The notes beneath the pieces were generated by a model that was given only the letters and a program-made list of their open reading frames with translations, was not told the DNA's origin and searched no databases. Below are positions 21,754 through 32,048 of a stretch of DNA of 64,000 nt, one piece after another. The DNA is from Blastocladiella emersonii ATCC 22665 (Eukaryota > Blastocladiomycota > Blastocladiomycetes > Blastocladiales > Blastocladiaceae). The stretch lies in the NCBI GenBank assembly GCA_025594325.1, contig JANHCV010000006.1, positions 1,550,001 through 1,614,000 of the forward strand, written 5' to 3'. The stretch's first letter is position 1. The number at the start of each line of letters is the position of its first letter. The position numbers and the translations under genes were made by a program.

Positions 21754-23712
21754 ATGTCGACGTTCCGGTACTCGAACGCCTCGGCCATGTCGTCGCCGAG
21801 CGCGCTGGGCACCAACGCGGCGAACCTGGCGCCCGGCAGCCCGTCGGCGCGCCCGCTGTCGCTCGGGTCCGACCTCGCGCACCAGGCCATGATCGGCGCC
21901 GCGTCCGCCGCCGGCGCGCCGGGCAGTGCGCGCGGCGGCCAGCACGACCTGCGGCCCATGTCGCTCAACTCGGACATGCCCGCGCACCACGCCCTGCACA
22001 ACGGGTCCGGTGGCGGCGGCTCGGCGCTCGGCATCTCGACGACGAGCAGCAACGGGCGCCCGTCGTCCGAGGTGCTGTACCACTCGGGTGGCCTGCACCA
22101 CGCCGGGCACGCCGTCAAGGCCGACCACCAGGCCGCGCTCGATGCCTACTACCGCCAGATCGAGCGCGCCGAGTCCATGCTCGACGAGATGCGCCACGCG
22201 CAGCTCGACGCGGCCTTCAAGGAGGAGCTGCGCGCCATCGAGGAGTGGTTCAAGGTCCTGACCGACGTCGAGCGCACGACCGCCCTCTACTCGCTGCTCC
22301 AGTACATCACGCCCGTCCAGGTCCGCTTCTTCACCACCATCCTGACCTCCATGTCGCGCCGCGCCGACCCGCAGTCGTTCCTCTACTCGCCGTCCGTCTC
22401 GGAGCGCGGCGGCCCCGACCACGCCGCCGGGTCGCGCCCGACCTCGTCGCTCCTCGACTCGGACCTCTCGGCGCCCTCGTCCGCCTTCTCGGTCGACGTG
22501 CTCCAGGAGCAGCTCGCGGCGATCCAGGCCCAGCAGCGCCACTCCATGGGCCGCGTCCCGCCCGCCGCCGCCCGCGGGAACGCCGCCGCCGCCGGCGGCC
22601 GGTACCCGCAGGACCGCATGTCGCTCGACGCACAGACCGACACCCACGCCGCCCAGTGGGCCTCGTCCATCTCCACCGACATGTACCCGCCGCCGCGCAC
22701 GGGTTCGGCGCTCGCCGCATCCGCCATGCACCACCACGCCGCGTCCCTGCACCACCCGTCCGCTGCGGCGGTCGCCGCCGCGCACCACGCCGCGGCCCGC
22801 CAGCGGTACTCGTCCGACGACGCGGCCGCGTGGGGCGCCGCGGGCGGCAGCTCGGCGCCCAACAGCGCGGGGCTCGCGCCGCCGCCCGGCTTCGGCCCGG
22901 CCCCCACGCCCTTTGAGGACCACCCGTCCGCCGCCGCCCTGCGCGCCAACAGCCCCGCGCCCCCGCCGCACCTCGTCCAGTCGCAGCCGTCGCCCGCGCT
23001 CACCTCCAACAACTGGCGGTCGCGACCCAGCTCGCCCGCGCTCGGGCCCACGAGCGCGGCGCTCGCGCGCGCCGCGTCGCCGATGCCGCCCACGTCTATC
23101 GGCGTCCCGGCCGTTGGCGGCGGCGGGATTGTCCCTGGCACGCCCCGCGGCGCGTCGCTCGCTGCGCCTTCGGCCGCGGGGCCCGGCGCCCGTGTGCGCT
23201 CGCCCGCGCCCGGCGCTTCCTCGGCGGTGCGTGCGGGTACGCCGACGCTGCCGCCGGGTTCGCCCGGGATCCACCGCACCCCGTCGGCTCGCCCGGGCTC
23301 GGCGCACGGCCACCGGGCCCACCGCCGCAACGACAGCTACAGCAACGCGATGCAGATCCCGTGGTCGGCGGGCAGCTCGGTGCCGGGTTCCCCCGCGTAC
23401 CCGCCGCTGTCGCCGACGCACAAGCCGCCCGAGATCGTCGACGTCGACCTGCTCAAGACCGATATCGCGGCGTGGCTCCGGTCGCTCCGCCTCCACAAGT
23501 ACACGGCCGTGTTCGAGACCATGGACTGGCGCAAGATGGTCATGCTGTCGGATGCCGAGCTCGTCGCGCTTGGCGTGTCGGCGGCTGGCGCGCGGTCGAA
23601 GTTCGTCAAGGTGTTCGCCCAGGTCCGCGGCGAGCTCGGGATGGAGGGCGGCGACGGGGAGCCCGCGGTGAAGGAGGGGAATGAGGAAGCGGCCGACCAC
23701 CAGGATGCGTGA
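21754..23712 (+). CDS. Vts1-like SAM-domain RNA-binding protein
   Basis: Post-transcriptional regulator of the Vts1/Smaug type, which binds stem-loops in mRNAs through its SAM domain and recruits decay factors. Single exon, 652 aa, start ATG at 21754 in a good context (CCACC before it). Residues about 130-210 form a conserved helical region (ERAESMLDEMRHAQLDAAF, EEWFKVLTDVERTTALYSLL) like the N-terminal domain of fungal Vts1. A long Ala/Pro/Ser/Gly-rich, presumably disordered middle follows. The C-terminal SAM domain (about 570-635) has AAWLRSLRLHKYTAVFETMD, MLSDAELVALGVSAAGARSK and KVFAQV, matching the RNA-binding SAM subclass. The frame stays open upstream to 21334; that part is probably not translated. 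Confidence 0.88.
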   Translation: MSTFRYSNASAMSSPSALGTNAANLAPGSPSARPLSLGSDLAHQAMIGAASAAGAPGSARGGQHDLRPMSLNSDMPAHHALHNGSGGGGSALGISTTSSNGRPSSEVLYHSGGLHHAGHAVKADHQAALDAYYRQIERAESMLDEMRHAQLDAAFKEELRAIEEWFKVLTDVERTTALYSLLQYITPVQVRFFTTILTSMSRRADPQSFLYSPSVSERGGPDHAAGSRPTSSLLDSDLSAPSSAFSVDVLQEQLAAIQAQQRHSMGRVPPAAARGNAAAAGGRYPQDRMSLDAQTDTHAAQWASSISTDMYPPPRTGSALAASAMHHHAASLHHPSAAAVAAAHHAAARQRYSSDDAAAWGAAGGSSAPNSAGLAPPPGFGPAPTPFEDHPSAAALRANSPAPPPHLVQSQPSPALTSNNWRSRPSSPALGPTSAALARAASPMPPTSIGVPAVGGGGIVPGTPRGASLAAPSAAGPGARVRSPAPGASSAVRAGTPTLPPGSPGIHRTPSARPGSAHGHRAHRRNDSYSNAMQIPWSAGSSVPGSPAYPPLSPTHKPPEIVDVDLLKTDIAAWLRSLRLHKYTAVFETMDWRKMVMLSDAELVALGVSAAGARSKFVKVFAQVRGELGMEGGDGEPAVKEGNEEAADHQDA

Positions 23713-23973
23713 CACGTCAACGAGTGCGCGCTGGAGCTGGAGCGGCGGGACTAGGAAGAGGAAGAGGATCGAATGATGGAAGATCAAAGTAAGTAACAGT
23801 TTATATACATATCTCGACTTGCTCCGCTCCGCTGACGTGTCTGGGTTGCGATGACGCGACGGTGGCCATGGTCGTGGTCACGGTGGCCGCGCATCTCACT
23901 TTGACCTCCCGCGCTTCATGCACGCGCGTCGCTCATGCAAATGAAAGTATCGAAAGGCGCGCAATGCGGGTCA
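23713..23973. other. intergenic region between the Vts1-like gene and the tandem family
   Basis: About 260 bp with the Vts1-like 3' UTR, including AT-rich TTTATATACATATC near 23799. Nothing else seen. Confidence 0.4.
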
Positions 23974-24161
23974 TCATCCCCTCGTCTCGTCCTTGAGGTG
24001 CATGGCGTTGCTCCGCTTGCCGTCCTTGGCCTAAAGCTTCACCAAGTCAGTGTGCGGTCCGCGAAGCACTGAATTGTCGAAGCGTACTGAGCGCAGATCG
24101 CGGCTACCACCGGGTCCGACGACATCCCCTTCCTGGCCAACCCGAGGTCGAAGCCGGCGTC
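23974..24161 (-). pseudogene. 3'-exon fragment of the tandem unknown family (copy 3)
   Basis: Remnant that matches exons 2 and 3 of the intact copy (24377-25664). Exon-2-like piece 24161-24088 encodes DAGFDLGLARKGMSSDPVVAA, and exon-3-like piece 24030-23974 encodes AKDGKRSNAMHLKDETRG then TGA. The intervening 57 bp still look like an intron (GTACGC to TTTAG). The exon-2 piece is one base shorter than in the other copies, so splicing would put the last exon out of frame, and no exon 1 homologue is present upstream. This is a decayed tandem duplicate. Confidence 0.75.
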
Positions 24162-24376
24162 CTGCACGCTGGCAAGCGAGGCGTCAGCGCATGGCGAACT
24201 GGAGCAGAAGACGCGAAGCGCGTTGCGCCACACCCGTGTCACCCGCGACACGGCGCGTCAGCGCGATTCTGGCGGGATGACCTTGCGGCAGCAATTAACG
24301 AGAGGAGAATATGTTTTCTATGCAAGTGTGATGAGTTTATGAAGATGTGCGTGCATATTTGGGGGGGACAGGCGGC

Positions 24377-25664
24377 TCACGCCTCGGGCTCCTCCTCAAA
24401 GTACATGGCGACGCTCCGGTTGCCCTCCCTGGCCTACATCGCGGGCGGAATGGTCAGCTCAGAGGATGACAAACTCCGGAGCGAACCGACGTACCGAGGA
24501 ACGGATCGCAGCCACGACTGGGTCCGACGGCATCGACTTCTTGGCCACGGCGAGGTCGTGGACGGCGTCCTACGTGTTGACGACGAGGCGTTAGTGAGGT
24601 GTCACGGCGGCCAAGGGAAGGAAGCCACAGACAATGAAGTAGCGGAGGTAGGTGACGCGGCGCGTGAACCACCGAGTCGGGTACCGGATGCACTCCTTGT
24701 CGGGCTTCGGGAGCAGGTACTGGGCGAGCTCGGCGGGGACGCCCGGCAGCTCGGGCGCCGGCGGTGGCGGGCGGACCATGGCGAGCGCCGAGCCCGCGAG
24801 TTCTGCAGCGTCGGCGTCGCCGCTCGCGCGCAGCTCGGCGGCCACGCGCTGCTCGGCCGCGAACTGGGCGAGGATCAGGCTGTCCGCGACCTCGTCGCCG
24901 CCGGCCGCGTCCATGCGCTCGATCTTCTTGGTGATGGTGACGCGGCGCTTGAGGACGCCGCTGAGCACCGACGTGATGTTGTTGTGCTCGGTCGCGAACG
25001 CATGCATGTTGCCCTTCTTCCACAGCGGGTCCGTCCACACGATCACGCGGCGCGACGGCACGTACACGGCCGACACGTAGCGGCCCTTGTGCCGCACGAG
25101 GAACGAGATCATCTGGTGCGTGAGCAGCGGGCGCAGCACTGCGCTCAGCTTCTTGATGTCGAACACGGTCCGCACGCGGTCCCACCCGCCCCACGTCAGC
25201 GCCGCCGTCGCGCCCGCCGACAGGAACACGGCGTGCTGCGCGACCTCGGCGCGGTAGTTGAGGCGCAGGTGCAGGGAGCTCGCGCACGCCGGGATCGCCG
25301 GGTTGTCCTGGTTGGTGATGGTCACGATCATCTTCTCGAAGAGCGCGCGGCAGTGCTCGAGCATCCACACGGTGAACACGTCGCGCCGGTCACCGAAATC
25401 CTCGGCCAACGCGAGACACTCGTCCGGCCACTCGGACGTCGGCGTGCACAACATGCGGTTCAGCATCGCCCGCGGGATCGCCGACCGCGACACTATGTAC
25501 TCGGACTGCAGCAGGTTCATGGCCTGCGTGAACGCCGCGTACGCGGCCTTGTTGCTCTGCAGCTGCCGGTGCATGGCCGACGTCACAGTGCGCAGCGGTT
25601 CGTCGACGCGGGGCCCGTCGTCGCGCAGGGACGGGGCGTTGAGATCGATCGTTGCTGATAGCAT
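24377..25664 (-). CDS. tandem unknown family, intact copy 1 (387 aa)
   Basis: I cannot assign a family. Exons 25664-24633, 24569-24495 and 24433-24377, introns 63 and 61 nt, phase 0. The first donor reads GTCTGT, which is weak, but its position is the same as the GTACAG donor in copy 2. Without that splice the frame ends at 24591. The core, residues about 150-260, is best conserved with copy 2: HAVFLSAGATAALTWGGW, RVRTVFDIKKLSAVLRPL, RYVSAVYVPSRRVIVWTDP and ITSVLSGVLKRR. The strand-turn-strand pattern ending in an Asp-Pro-Leu/Ile-Trp recalls the Ulp1-type cysteine protease core, but the catalytic His is not evident and I see no obvious Cys pair, so that is only a lead. Exon 3 ends in an acidic tail, EEEPEA. 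Confidence 0.7.
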
Positions 25665-25841
25665 GGTGGATAGTGGTGCAAGGTGGAGTGGAGTTCAGTA
25701 ATGCAGTGCAGTCGAGGACTGTGCGTGGTTGGGGAGAGCAGGCGTCCGCGGTCTGTGCGACGCGGCGAGACTAGGCGAAAACTAGTCGCGGCGCGAAGCG
25801 CGACGCGCCACGTGCGCTGGCCCGTGACCTGGCGTGATTTC

Positions 25842-25853
25842 CCGACGCGTCGG
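25842..25853. repeat. palindrome containing an ACGCGT core
   Basis: Perfect 12-bp palindrome CCGACGCGTCGG in the short region upstream of copy 1. ACGCGT is the MluI-box word bound by MBF-type factors in fungi; function here is not shown. Confidence 0.6.
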
Positions 25854-25946
25854 AATTCGAGTCAGCGCTGACCACTGACGGTTGAGCGTATACGAGATGA
25901 GATGCCCGCCTCTATGCGGGTGTATTCAATCGCATGTGAACTCATC

Positions 25947-27083
25947 TCACGGCCCAGGCTCCTCCTCGAGATATACCTAGTAGGTAGGGCGACGCTCTGG
26001 TTCCCCTCCCTCGATGCGATTCAGTTTTCGGGAAGGCGGGGAGAACGAAGGAAAGTACCGAAGAGCGGATCGCGGCCACCACCGGGTCCACGGGCATCCC
26101 CTTGCTGGCCTTGGCGAGGTCGCAGACCTTGTCCTACGCGCGAGGTACGAACATTAGCGATCCGCGGACACATCAGATCAATTCCACTGTACAAAGAGGA
26201 GGTAGGCAAACTTGATCCGCCGATGGAACCACGGGTCGACTGGGAGAGGCATTGCGCCGCGCTGCGAGATGAGCGGCGGTGCGCCCGCCGCGGTCGCGGC
26301 CAGAGGGCCGCTGGGGAACAGCGCCGCGCACGCCGCGTACTCGGCGTTGAAGTGCGCCACCAGAAGACTCTCCTCGGGCTCCTCGAGGTGGGCCTTGCCC
26401 GCGACGCGTTTCTCGATGGGCACGCGGCGCTTTAGAACCCAGCTCAGGACCGACGTGATGTCCGCGTGCTCGGCGTCAAACGCACGCTTGTCGCCGTCCC
26501 ATATCGGGTCGATCCACTCGATCACGCGCTGCGCGGGAAAGTATACGGCCGAGACGTAGCGCGACCCGTGCTGCACGAAGAACCCGATGGCGCGGTTCGC
26601 GAGAAGCGGGCGCAGCAACGCGCTCAGCTTTCTGGTGTCAAACACGGTGCGCACGCGCTCCCAGCCGCCCCACGTTAGCGCCGCCGTGGTTCCGGGCGAC
26701 AGGAACACGGCGTGCTTGGAAAACGTCGGCGAGTAGTGGATGCGGAGGTAGAAGGCGCTGATCAGGCTGGTCAGGGCCTCTTTGCCCCGCAGGTTGAAAG
26801 TTCGCAGCGCGAGATCGCGCGTAGCCGGTTCGGCATGCGCCAGCATCCACTAGGTGAAGACGTTCTTGCGCTGGTCGTCTTTCACGACCACGCGCAACTT
26901 CGGGTCCCGCGACGCGAGCTCGGCTCCGCGCGCCGTCCCGCCCACGGCAAGAAACAGCGCAGCGACGAGGTGTTTCGGGATGCGCGTCGACAGGTACTCG
27001 CGCTCGACGAGCTGGACGAATGTGTACAGCTTGCACGCGATTGAGTCATAGTCCATGGGCCCCTCGAGGAGCTTGCTGGACAT
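25947..27083 (-). pseudogene. tandem unknown family, broken copy 2
   Basis: Paralogue of the copy at 24377-25664. Exon 1 homology runs 27083-26193 and carries an in-frame TAG at 26850-26852 where copy 1 has a Val codon (VFT-stop-WML against VFTVWML). Exon 2 (26133-26059) is intact and very similar (AKASKGMPVDPVVAAIRSS). The exon 3 region (to 25947) has lost the acceptor and gained an insertion with another stop. The N-terminal 75 residues differ from copy 1 and start MSSKLLEGPMDYDS. Unless the TAG is a sequencing error, only a C-terminal fragment could be made. Confidence 0.75.
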
Positions 27084-27445
27084 GGCTGCATTCCGCGTCG
27101 CTGGATCGGACACGGCGCGGTTCATTTGTTTGCGTGATCGGATCCGTGAGTTGCGAGTTGTCCTGGGTGATGCCCGGACTGCTAACGAGGGGTTCTCCGG
27201 ACCTTGAGTCAAGCTGGTAGTGAAACGCGACGCGACGGACGCGTCGCGCCACAGCGTGATCGCCCGCTCGCGACGCGTTTTTAATACTTGCAAGGCGGTT
27301 CCCCGCGACGCGCTTACTCGCGACGCACTTCCTCGGGACGTGCTTACTCGCGACGCGTCTCTTGCGGCAGAAACCCTGCTTTTCACGCACTCGATCGGCC
27401 GAACAGCGGTCATAACATTGGGGTAAGCTATAATATATCTATCGT
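27084..27445. other. intergenic region with a 15-bp minisatellite
   Basis: About 360 bp between copy 2 of the unknown family and MATE 2. It holds GACGCGTCGCG near 27238 and the four-unit repeat listed separately. No gene seen. Confidence 0.5.
27304..27363. repeat. four tandem copies of a 15-bp unit
   Basis: Units at 27304-27318, 27319-27333, 27334-27348 and 27349-27363, consensus CGCGACGCGCTTACT with 2-4 changes each. On + it would read as repeated RDALT/RDALP but there is no supporting gene. Confidence 0.85.
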
Positions 27446-29020
27446 CTACACCAGCGTCACAGCCGAGGGCGCGCGCTCGACATCGACCTGCTTCTCGTCC
27501 GCCCCCGCCTTGCCGTTGCTCGACTCGTTGACGCGGGCGAGGGCCACAGCGACTTCCGCGTGCCAGTCGACGACGCGCCACATGTACACGATCTGGCCGA
27601 GGAAGCACGCGAACAGCGCGGACGTGAGCCCGATCCACATCCCCGGCAGACCGACCTTGAGGACAAACGTGAGGATCACGCCGAGCGGCACACCGAGCAC
27701 GTAGTACGCCGTCATGCTGAACATGGCGCCAATCTTCTGCTTGCCGCACCCGCGCAGCGCGCCGTTGATGATGGCCACGGCCGCGTCGGCAAACTGGTAC
27801 AGCGCCGCGATCGGGAGCACGGACGAGGCGAGCGCCACGACCTCGGGGTCGCTGATGAAGGCGCGGGGGATGATGAAGCGCAGACCGAACAGGAGCGAGG
27901 CCGTGATGAAACTGCCCGCGAGAGCGAGGACCACCGACACGACGGTCGTCCGACTCGCGGCCACGGCGTCACCAGCACCAAGGTGGTTACCAACGCGAGC
28001 GCTCGCGACGACGGCGAGGCCCATGAAGAGCATGAACACGAGCGACGCGACGTTGAGCAGCGTGGCCTGCGCCGCGAGCTCGAGCGGGCCGAGGATGCCC
28101 GCCATGAGCGCGACGAGCTCGAACACCCACCACTCACTCATTAACGTGATTGCGCCCGGAATACCGAGTGCAATGAACGGCTTCCAGCCGCGAAGTGCCT
28201 CGCGCGACCACGGGGTCCAGCACTGGTACCCGTTGACGCGCCACGTGTAGAGGATCGTGAGCAGCATCGCGAGCGTTTCGGTGACCACGCTGGCCGTCGC
28301 GGTACCGTAGAAACCGAGGCGCAGCGGCGAGTCGACGAACGTCAAAAAGTAGCCGAGCCCGACGTTGACGGGCACCGTGATGAGCGATACGAGGAACTGG
28401 ACCTGCATGATGCCCTGGGCGATGAGGAATTTGGCGACGCAGTTGCTGATGATCATCGGGAGCAGGCCGATCCACAAAACCCGAATGTACTGGCCCGCCA
28501 TGCGCGACAGCTCGCGGTCCTGGCCGACGAGAATGAGCAGCGGCTCCGCGCAGAACCACGCGACCGTGAGCGGGATTGCGATCACCGAGTTGATGAGGAT
28601 CGCGCGCTGCAGGAAGATGCCGGCCTGGCGCGGGTTCTTGGAACCCGTCACGGCCTGCGCGGCGAGCGTGTCGAGCGCCGTGGCGATGCCGAAGCAGATC
28701 GAGAAGCCGACGACGTTGGAGAACTAGGCGCGTTGGGTACGTGTGAGCGGACGGCTCGATTGGCACTGCTGGGCGACGATCGGGCGTTCCATGACGGCGA
28801 GCGATGCTGACGCGAGCTCGGCAGCGCCGAGGTGGCCGACCATGAGCGTCGGGACCATGCGGTTGGCGAACGACATGACGGCGCCGGCGATACACGGGAT
28901 CGCCATCGCGATGACGACCTTGGCCTCGGCCACGGCCTCCTTGAGCGTGGGTAGCCCAATGGGCTCGCGCCGCGGCTTGCTGCTTACGCTTGAGGCGGGT
29001 TTCTCTTCATGTGCTGTCAT
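27446..29020 (-). CDS. MATE-family efflux transporter 2 (non-GT splice donor)
   Basis: Closely related to MATE 3 next to it. Exon 1 29020-28790 and exon 2 28723-27446; about 502 aa if spliced at the position used by MATE 1 and 3. The N-terminal exon contains IPCIAGAVMSFANRMVPTLMVG, exon 2 starts FSNVVGFSICFGIATALDTL and includes ARVGNHLGAGDAVAAS and NGALRGCGKQKIGAM. At the homologous donor the sequence is ATG|GAACGC, where MATE 1 has ATG|GTACGC, so the intron (28724-28789) would be GA-AG. A GTCGCC donor 12 bases further in keeps the frame and would add four residues. It is otherwise intact, so it is either a functional gene with a rare or alternative donor, or a recent loss. Confidence 0.8.
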
Positions 29021-29390
29021 GGTGGTGGTCGTTGCGAGGAGTGTGGGAGCGTGGAAGCTCGGGAAAGGGACCCGGCCCGCCTTTATACCTCGCAGGCAGG
29101 GACTCGCCGACCTGCACGCCGACGCCCAGGCCGTTCTAGGATGAACTCGAGATCTTCCGGGCGCCCTTGCAAACGGTTTCTTGTGCGGGAATCCGGCACG
29201 CGACCGCACGACGCCCACCTTGAACGGGGAAACGCACGGCCGCGGTGTCTCTCGCGCGAGACACACGTGTTAGATCGACGCGAGCGGCGCGATCGTAGCC
29301 TGATAAGACGAGCGGGCAGGAGGGACAGCTAAGGTTTATAGTTTAATAATGGATATGCGACACGCCCGTGGAGAAATCTCGACCAACACC
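29021..29390. other. promoter region of MATE 2 and 3' flank of MATE 3
   Basis: About 370 bp, same-strand spacer between the two MATE genes. AT-rich TTTATAGTTTAATAATGG near 29334-29352 belongs to the MATE 3 3' end. Nothing else seen. Confidence 0.4.
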
Positions 29391-31002
29391 TCAGACCAGC
29401 GTCTCAGCCGACTCGGACTTCTTCATGTCCTCGTCCTCCTCGTCGTTGAGCGACACGCCCTTGCGCGAGTCGTTGACGCGGGCGAGGGCCATGGCGACCT
29501 CGGCGCGCCAGTCGATGATGCGGATCATGTAGAACGTCTGGGCGATGAAGCAGCCGAACAGGGCGCCGGCGAGACCGATCCACATCCCCGGAAGCCCGAC
29601 CTTGGCGACGAACGTGAGCAGGATGCCGAGCGGGACGCCGATGATGTAGTAGGCGGACATGACGAAGATGGCGCCGACCTTCTGCTTGCCGCACCCGCGC
29701 AGGATCCCGTTGACGATGCACACGGCCGCGTCGGGCAGCTGGAACAGCGCGACGATCGGGAGCACGGACGCGACCAGGTCGACCACCTCGGGCTCGCTCG
29801 TGAACGCGTACGGGAGGATGAAGCGCAGACCGAACAGGACCGCGGCGATCGCGAAGCTTGTCACCATACCGATCCCGACCGAGACCGTCGAAGCGTGGCT
29901 CGCGGCAACCGCGTCGCCCGCGCCGAGGTGGTTGCCGACGCGCGCACCGGCGACCACGGACAGGCCGACGACGATCATGAAGGTCGTGGCGACCGTGTTG
30001 ATGAGCACGGCCTGTGCGGCGAGCTGGAGCGGGCCCAGGAGGCCGGCCATGAGCGCAACGAGCTCGAACACCCACCACTCCGCGCAGGTCATCAACATGC
30101 CCGGCAAACCGAGTTTGATGAAGGCCTTCCACCCGCGCAGGGCCTCGCGCGACCACGGCGTCCAGCACTGGTGCCCGTTGACGCGCCACGTGTACAGTAG
30201 GGTCAGGATCATGGCGAGCGTCTCGGTGACCACGCTGGCCGCCGCCGTGCCGTAGAAGCCGAGGTTGAGCGGCCAGTCGACAAAGGTGAGGAGGTAACCG
30301 AGGCCGACGTTGACCGGCACCGTGATGAGCGACACGAGAAACTGGACCTGCATGATGCCCTGGGCGATCAAGAACTTGGCGACACAGTTGCTGATGATCA
30401 TCGGGAACAAGCCGATCCAAAGGACGCGAATGTACTGGCCCGCCATGCGCGACAGCTCGGCGTCCTGGCCGACGAGGCGCAGCAGCGGCTCGGCGAGGAA
30501 CCAGCCCACGGTTAGCGGGATGGTCAGGGCGAGGTTGATGAGGATGGCGCGCTGCAGGAAGATGCCGGCCTGGCGCGGGTTCTTGGACCCCGTCACGGCC
30601 TGCGACGCGAGCGTATCGAGCGCCGTCGAGATGCCGAAGCAGATGGAGAAGCCGAGCACGTTCGAGAACTAGAGGGCGAAGCCGTGGGTCAGTTTGAGGG
30701 CTCGAGGAAGTAGTCCATGAGCGAGGATCACGGACCATGACGGCGAGCGACGCTGACGCAAGCTCAGCGGCACCGAGATGGCCGACGAGCAGCGTCGGGA
30801 CCATGCGGTTGGCGAACGAGAGGACCGTGCCGGCAACGCAGGGGACCGCCATCCACGAGATGACCTTGGCTTCGGCGACGGCCTCGGCCGCGGTCGGTCG
30901 CCTGATGGCTTCGCGCGGGCCACCGTGCGGTGCATGTGGCGCGGTCATGGGCAGCTCGGCGCCGGCGAGCTCGGTTGTTGGTACTGATTCATGCGCGGTC
31001 AT
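29391..31002 (-). CDS. MATE-family efflux transporter 3
   Basis: Exons 31002-30736 and 30668-29391, 66-nt intron (donor GTCCGT, phase 0), 514 aa with about 12 hydrophobic segments. Exon 1 has VLSFANRMVPTLLVGHLGAA and exon 2 starts FSNVLGFSICFGISTALDTL; the second MATE repeat has ARVGNHLGAGDAVAASH and NGILRGCGKQKVGAI. The C-terminal tail is acidic (NDEEDEDMKKSES). Exon 2 is exactly as long as in MATE 2 (1,278 nt), so the pair arose by tandem duplication. Substrate unknown. Confidence 0.92.
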
Positions 31003-31749
31003 TACAAAGAGTGTGCAGGGGTTGGAGTGGAGTGTTCGCAGGGGAAGAGCGGGGGCTCGGCAGTCTTTATAGTCGCTCAGGGACGGGGCCGACCCGAGCC
31101 CCAGGTGCCGTGCCTTGTCATCCCTCTTGTTTCGGGAAAATTCGATCGCAGGCCTTGTTCATCCAGTTTGAAACAACGCGAGCACTAAATCGATTAGGAC
31201 TTTGTCTTCCCACGCACTCGGCCGTTTGCATCGCTCGGCCCGACCGCGCTCGAGTCATTCGCCGTGTGTCGCCCATCCGTTGCGGTGAGAACCGCGGCGG
31301 AATCCGATGCGGGGGTGGCCGGTGCGAGACACTTGTGTCTCACGCTCACGTGGCCAAATGCGGGACGCGCCACGCCTGCGTCACCGGGCCCGCGCGCGCG
31401 CCACACCGAGTTCTTCCAGTTGAGCCTACGCGGGCCGCGTCTCTCCTCATCCCTCACTCACTCGCTCACGTAGAGTTTGTATGGCCCTCGCGCGGCACGT
31501 TGCACCAAGCGCCGTGCCCCCGGGGTCGCCGCGTGAACGCAGTCGCGGCAGGTTGACGCGATCGTCCGATACAGCCGCCTCGCGTTGACGCTCTCAACAA
31601 CTCACGCCCCTTTGAGGGACAAGAGGGCAATCTTTTCGCGAGAAGAAACTGTATTTATCGGCTTACACACGCCGGGATCAGAGCTCGATCACGACGCGAT
31701 CTTGGGCTGCTGGCCAGCTTGTGGACGCGATCTTGGGCCGGCGACCTGC
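31003..31749. other. intergenic region between MATE 3 and a secreted cysteine-rich gene
   Basis: About 750 bp: MATE 3 promoter on one side and the 3' flank of the small cysteine-rich gene on the other. Frames are open by composition only. No repeat or RNA gene recognised. Confidence 0.4.
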
Positions 31750-32048
31750 TTACGGGCGCGGGCGGGGAGGGCGGGACGGGCAGAGGCGCTCGCAGTAGCT
31801 GCTGCAGTTGCAGTTCTTGCCGGCCGGGCAGTGGATCTTGCAGTTGTCGTAGCAGTCGCCCCACGAGCACGAGACTAAGTTGGTGCGAGGGTGAGGGTGA
31901 GGGTAAGTTGGCCGTTCTCGCGGTAGGAGAGCAGCTCGAGGCGGAACGTACTGCCCATGGACTCGGGATCAGCGGGCGCGGCCGAGACCGAGGTGGCCGT
32001 GAGGCCGAGCACGGCGACGAGGGCAACGAGGAGAGTGGTGGCGCGCAT
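31750..32048 (-). CDS. small secreted eight-cysteine protein A (73 aa)
   Basis: Two exons, 32048-31952 and 31874-31750, with a 77-nt intron (donor GTACGT, acceptor CTTAG, phase 1). Residues 1-24 form a clear signal peptide (MRATTLLVALVAVLGLTATS then VSAA). The mature part has eight cysteines spaced C-x4-C-x3-C-x3-C-x5-C-x1-C-x3-C-x3-C, followed by a Pro/Arg tail (PSRPPRPRP). The intron holds a short CTCACC repeat. It resembles protein B at 33399 in signal peptide, intron position (just before the Cys block) and Cys pattern, and the two are divergent, so they are probably paralogues. No function can be assigned; a secreted, disulfide-stabilised helical hairpin is the best guess. Confidence 0.8.

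Noticed and set aside
21739-23787. Long antisense frame (682 codons) opposite the Vts1-like gene
   Set aside because: Arg/Gly/Val-rich shadow of the sense codons; the sense protein has a clear SAM domain.
24633-25664. Assignment of the unknown tandem family as Ulp1/SENP-type cysteine proteases
   Set aside because: Only a strand pattern is similar; the His-Asp-Gln-Cys catalytic set cannot be located.
26850-26852. Stop-codon readthrough or selenocysteine-like recoding of the TAG in copy 2
   Set aside because: The last exon of the same copy is also ruined, no stem-loop is evident, and the intact paralogue has Val here; simple pseudogenisation is enough.
31003-31749. Plus-strand frame starting in MATE 3 exon 1 and running to 31556
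   Set aside because: It begins inside a gene on the opposite strand and has Arg/Ala/His-rich composition without any domain.
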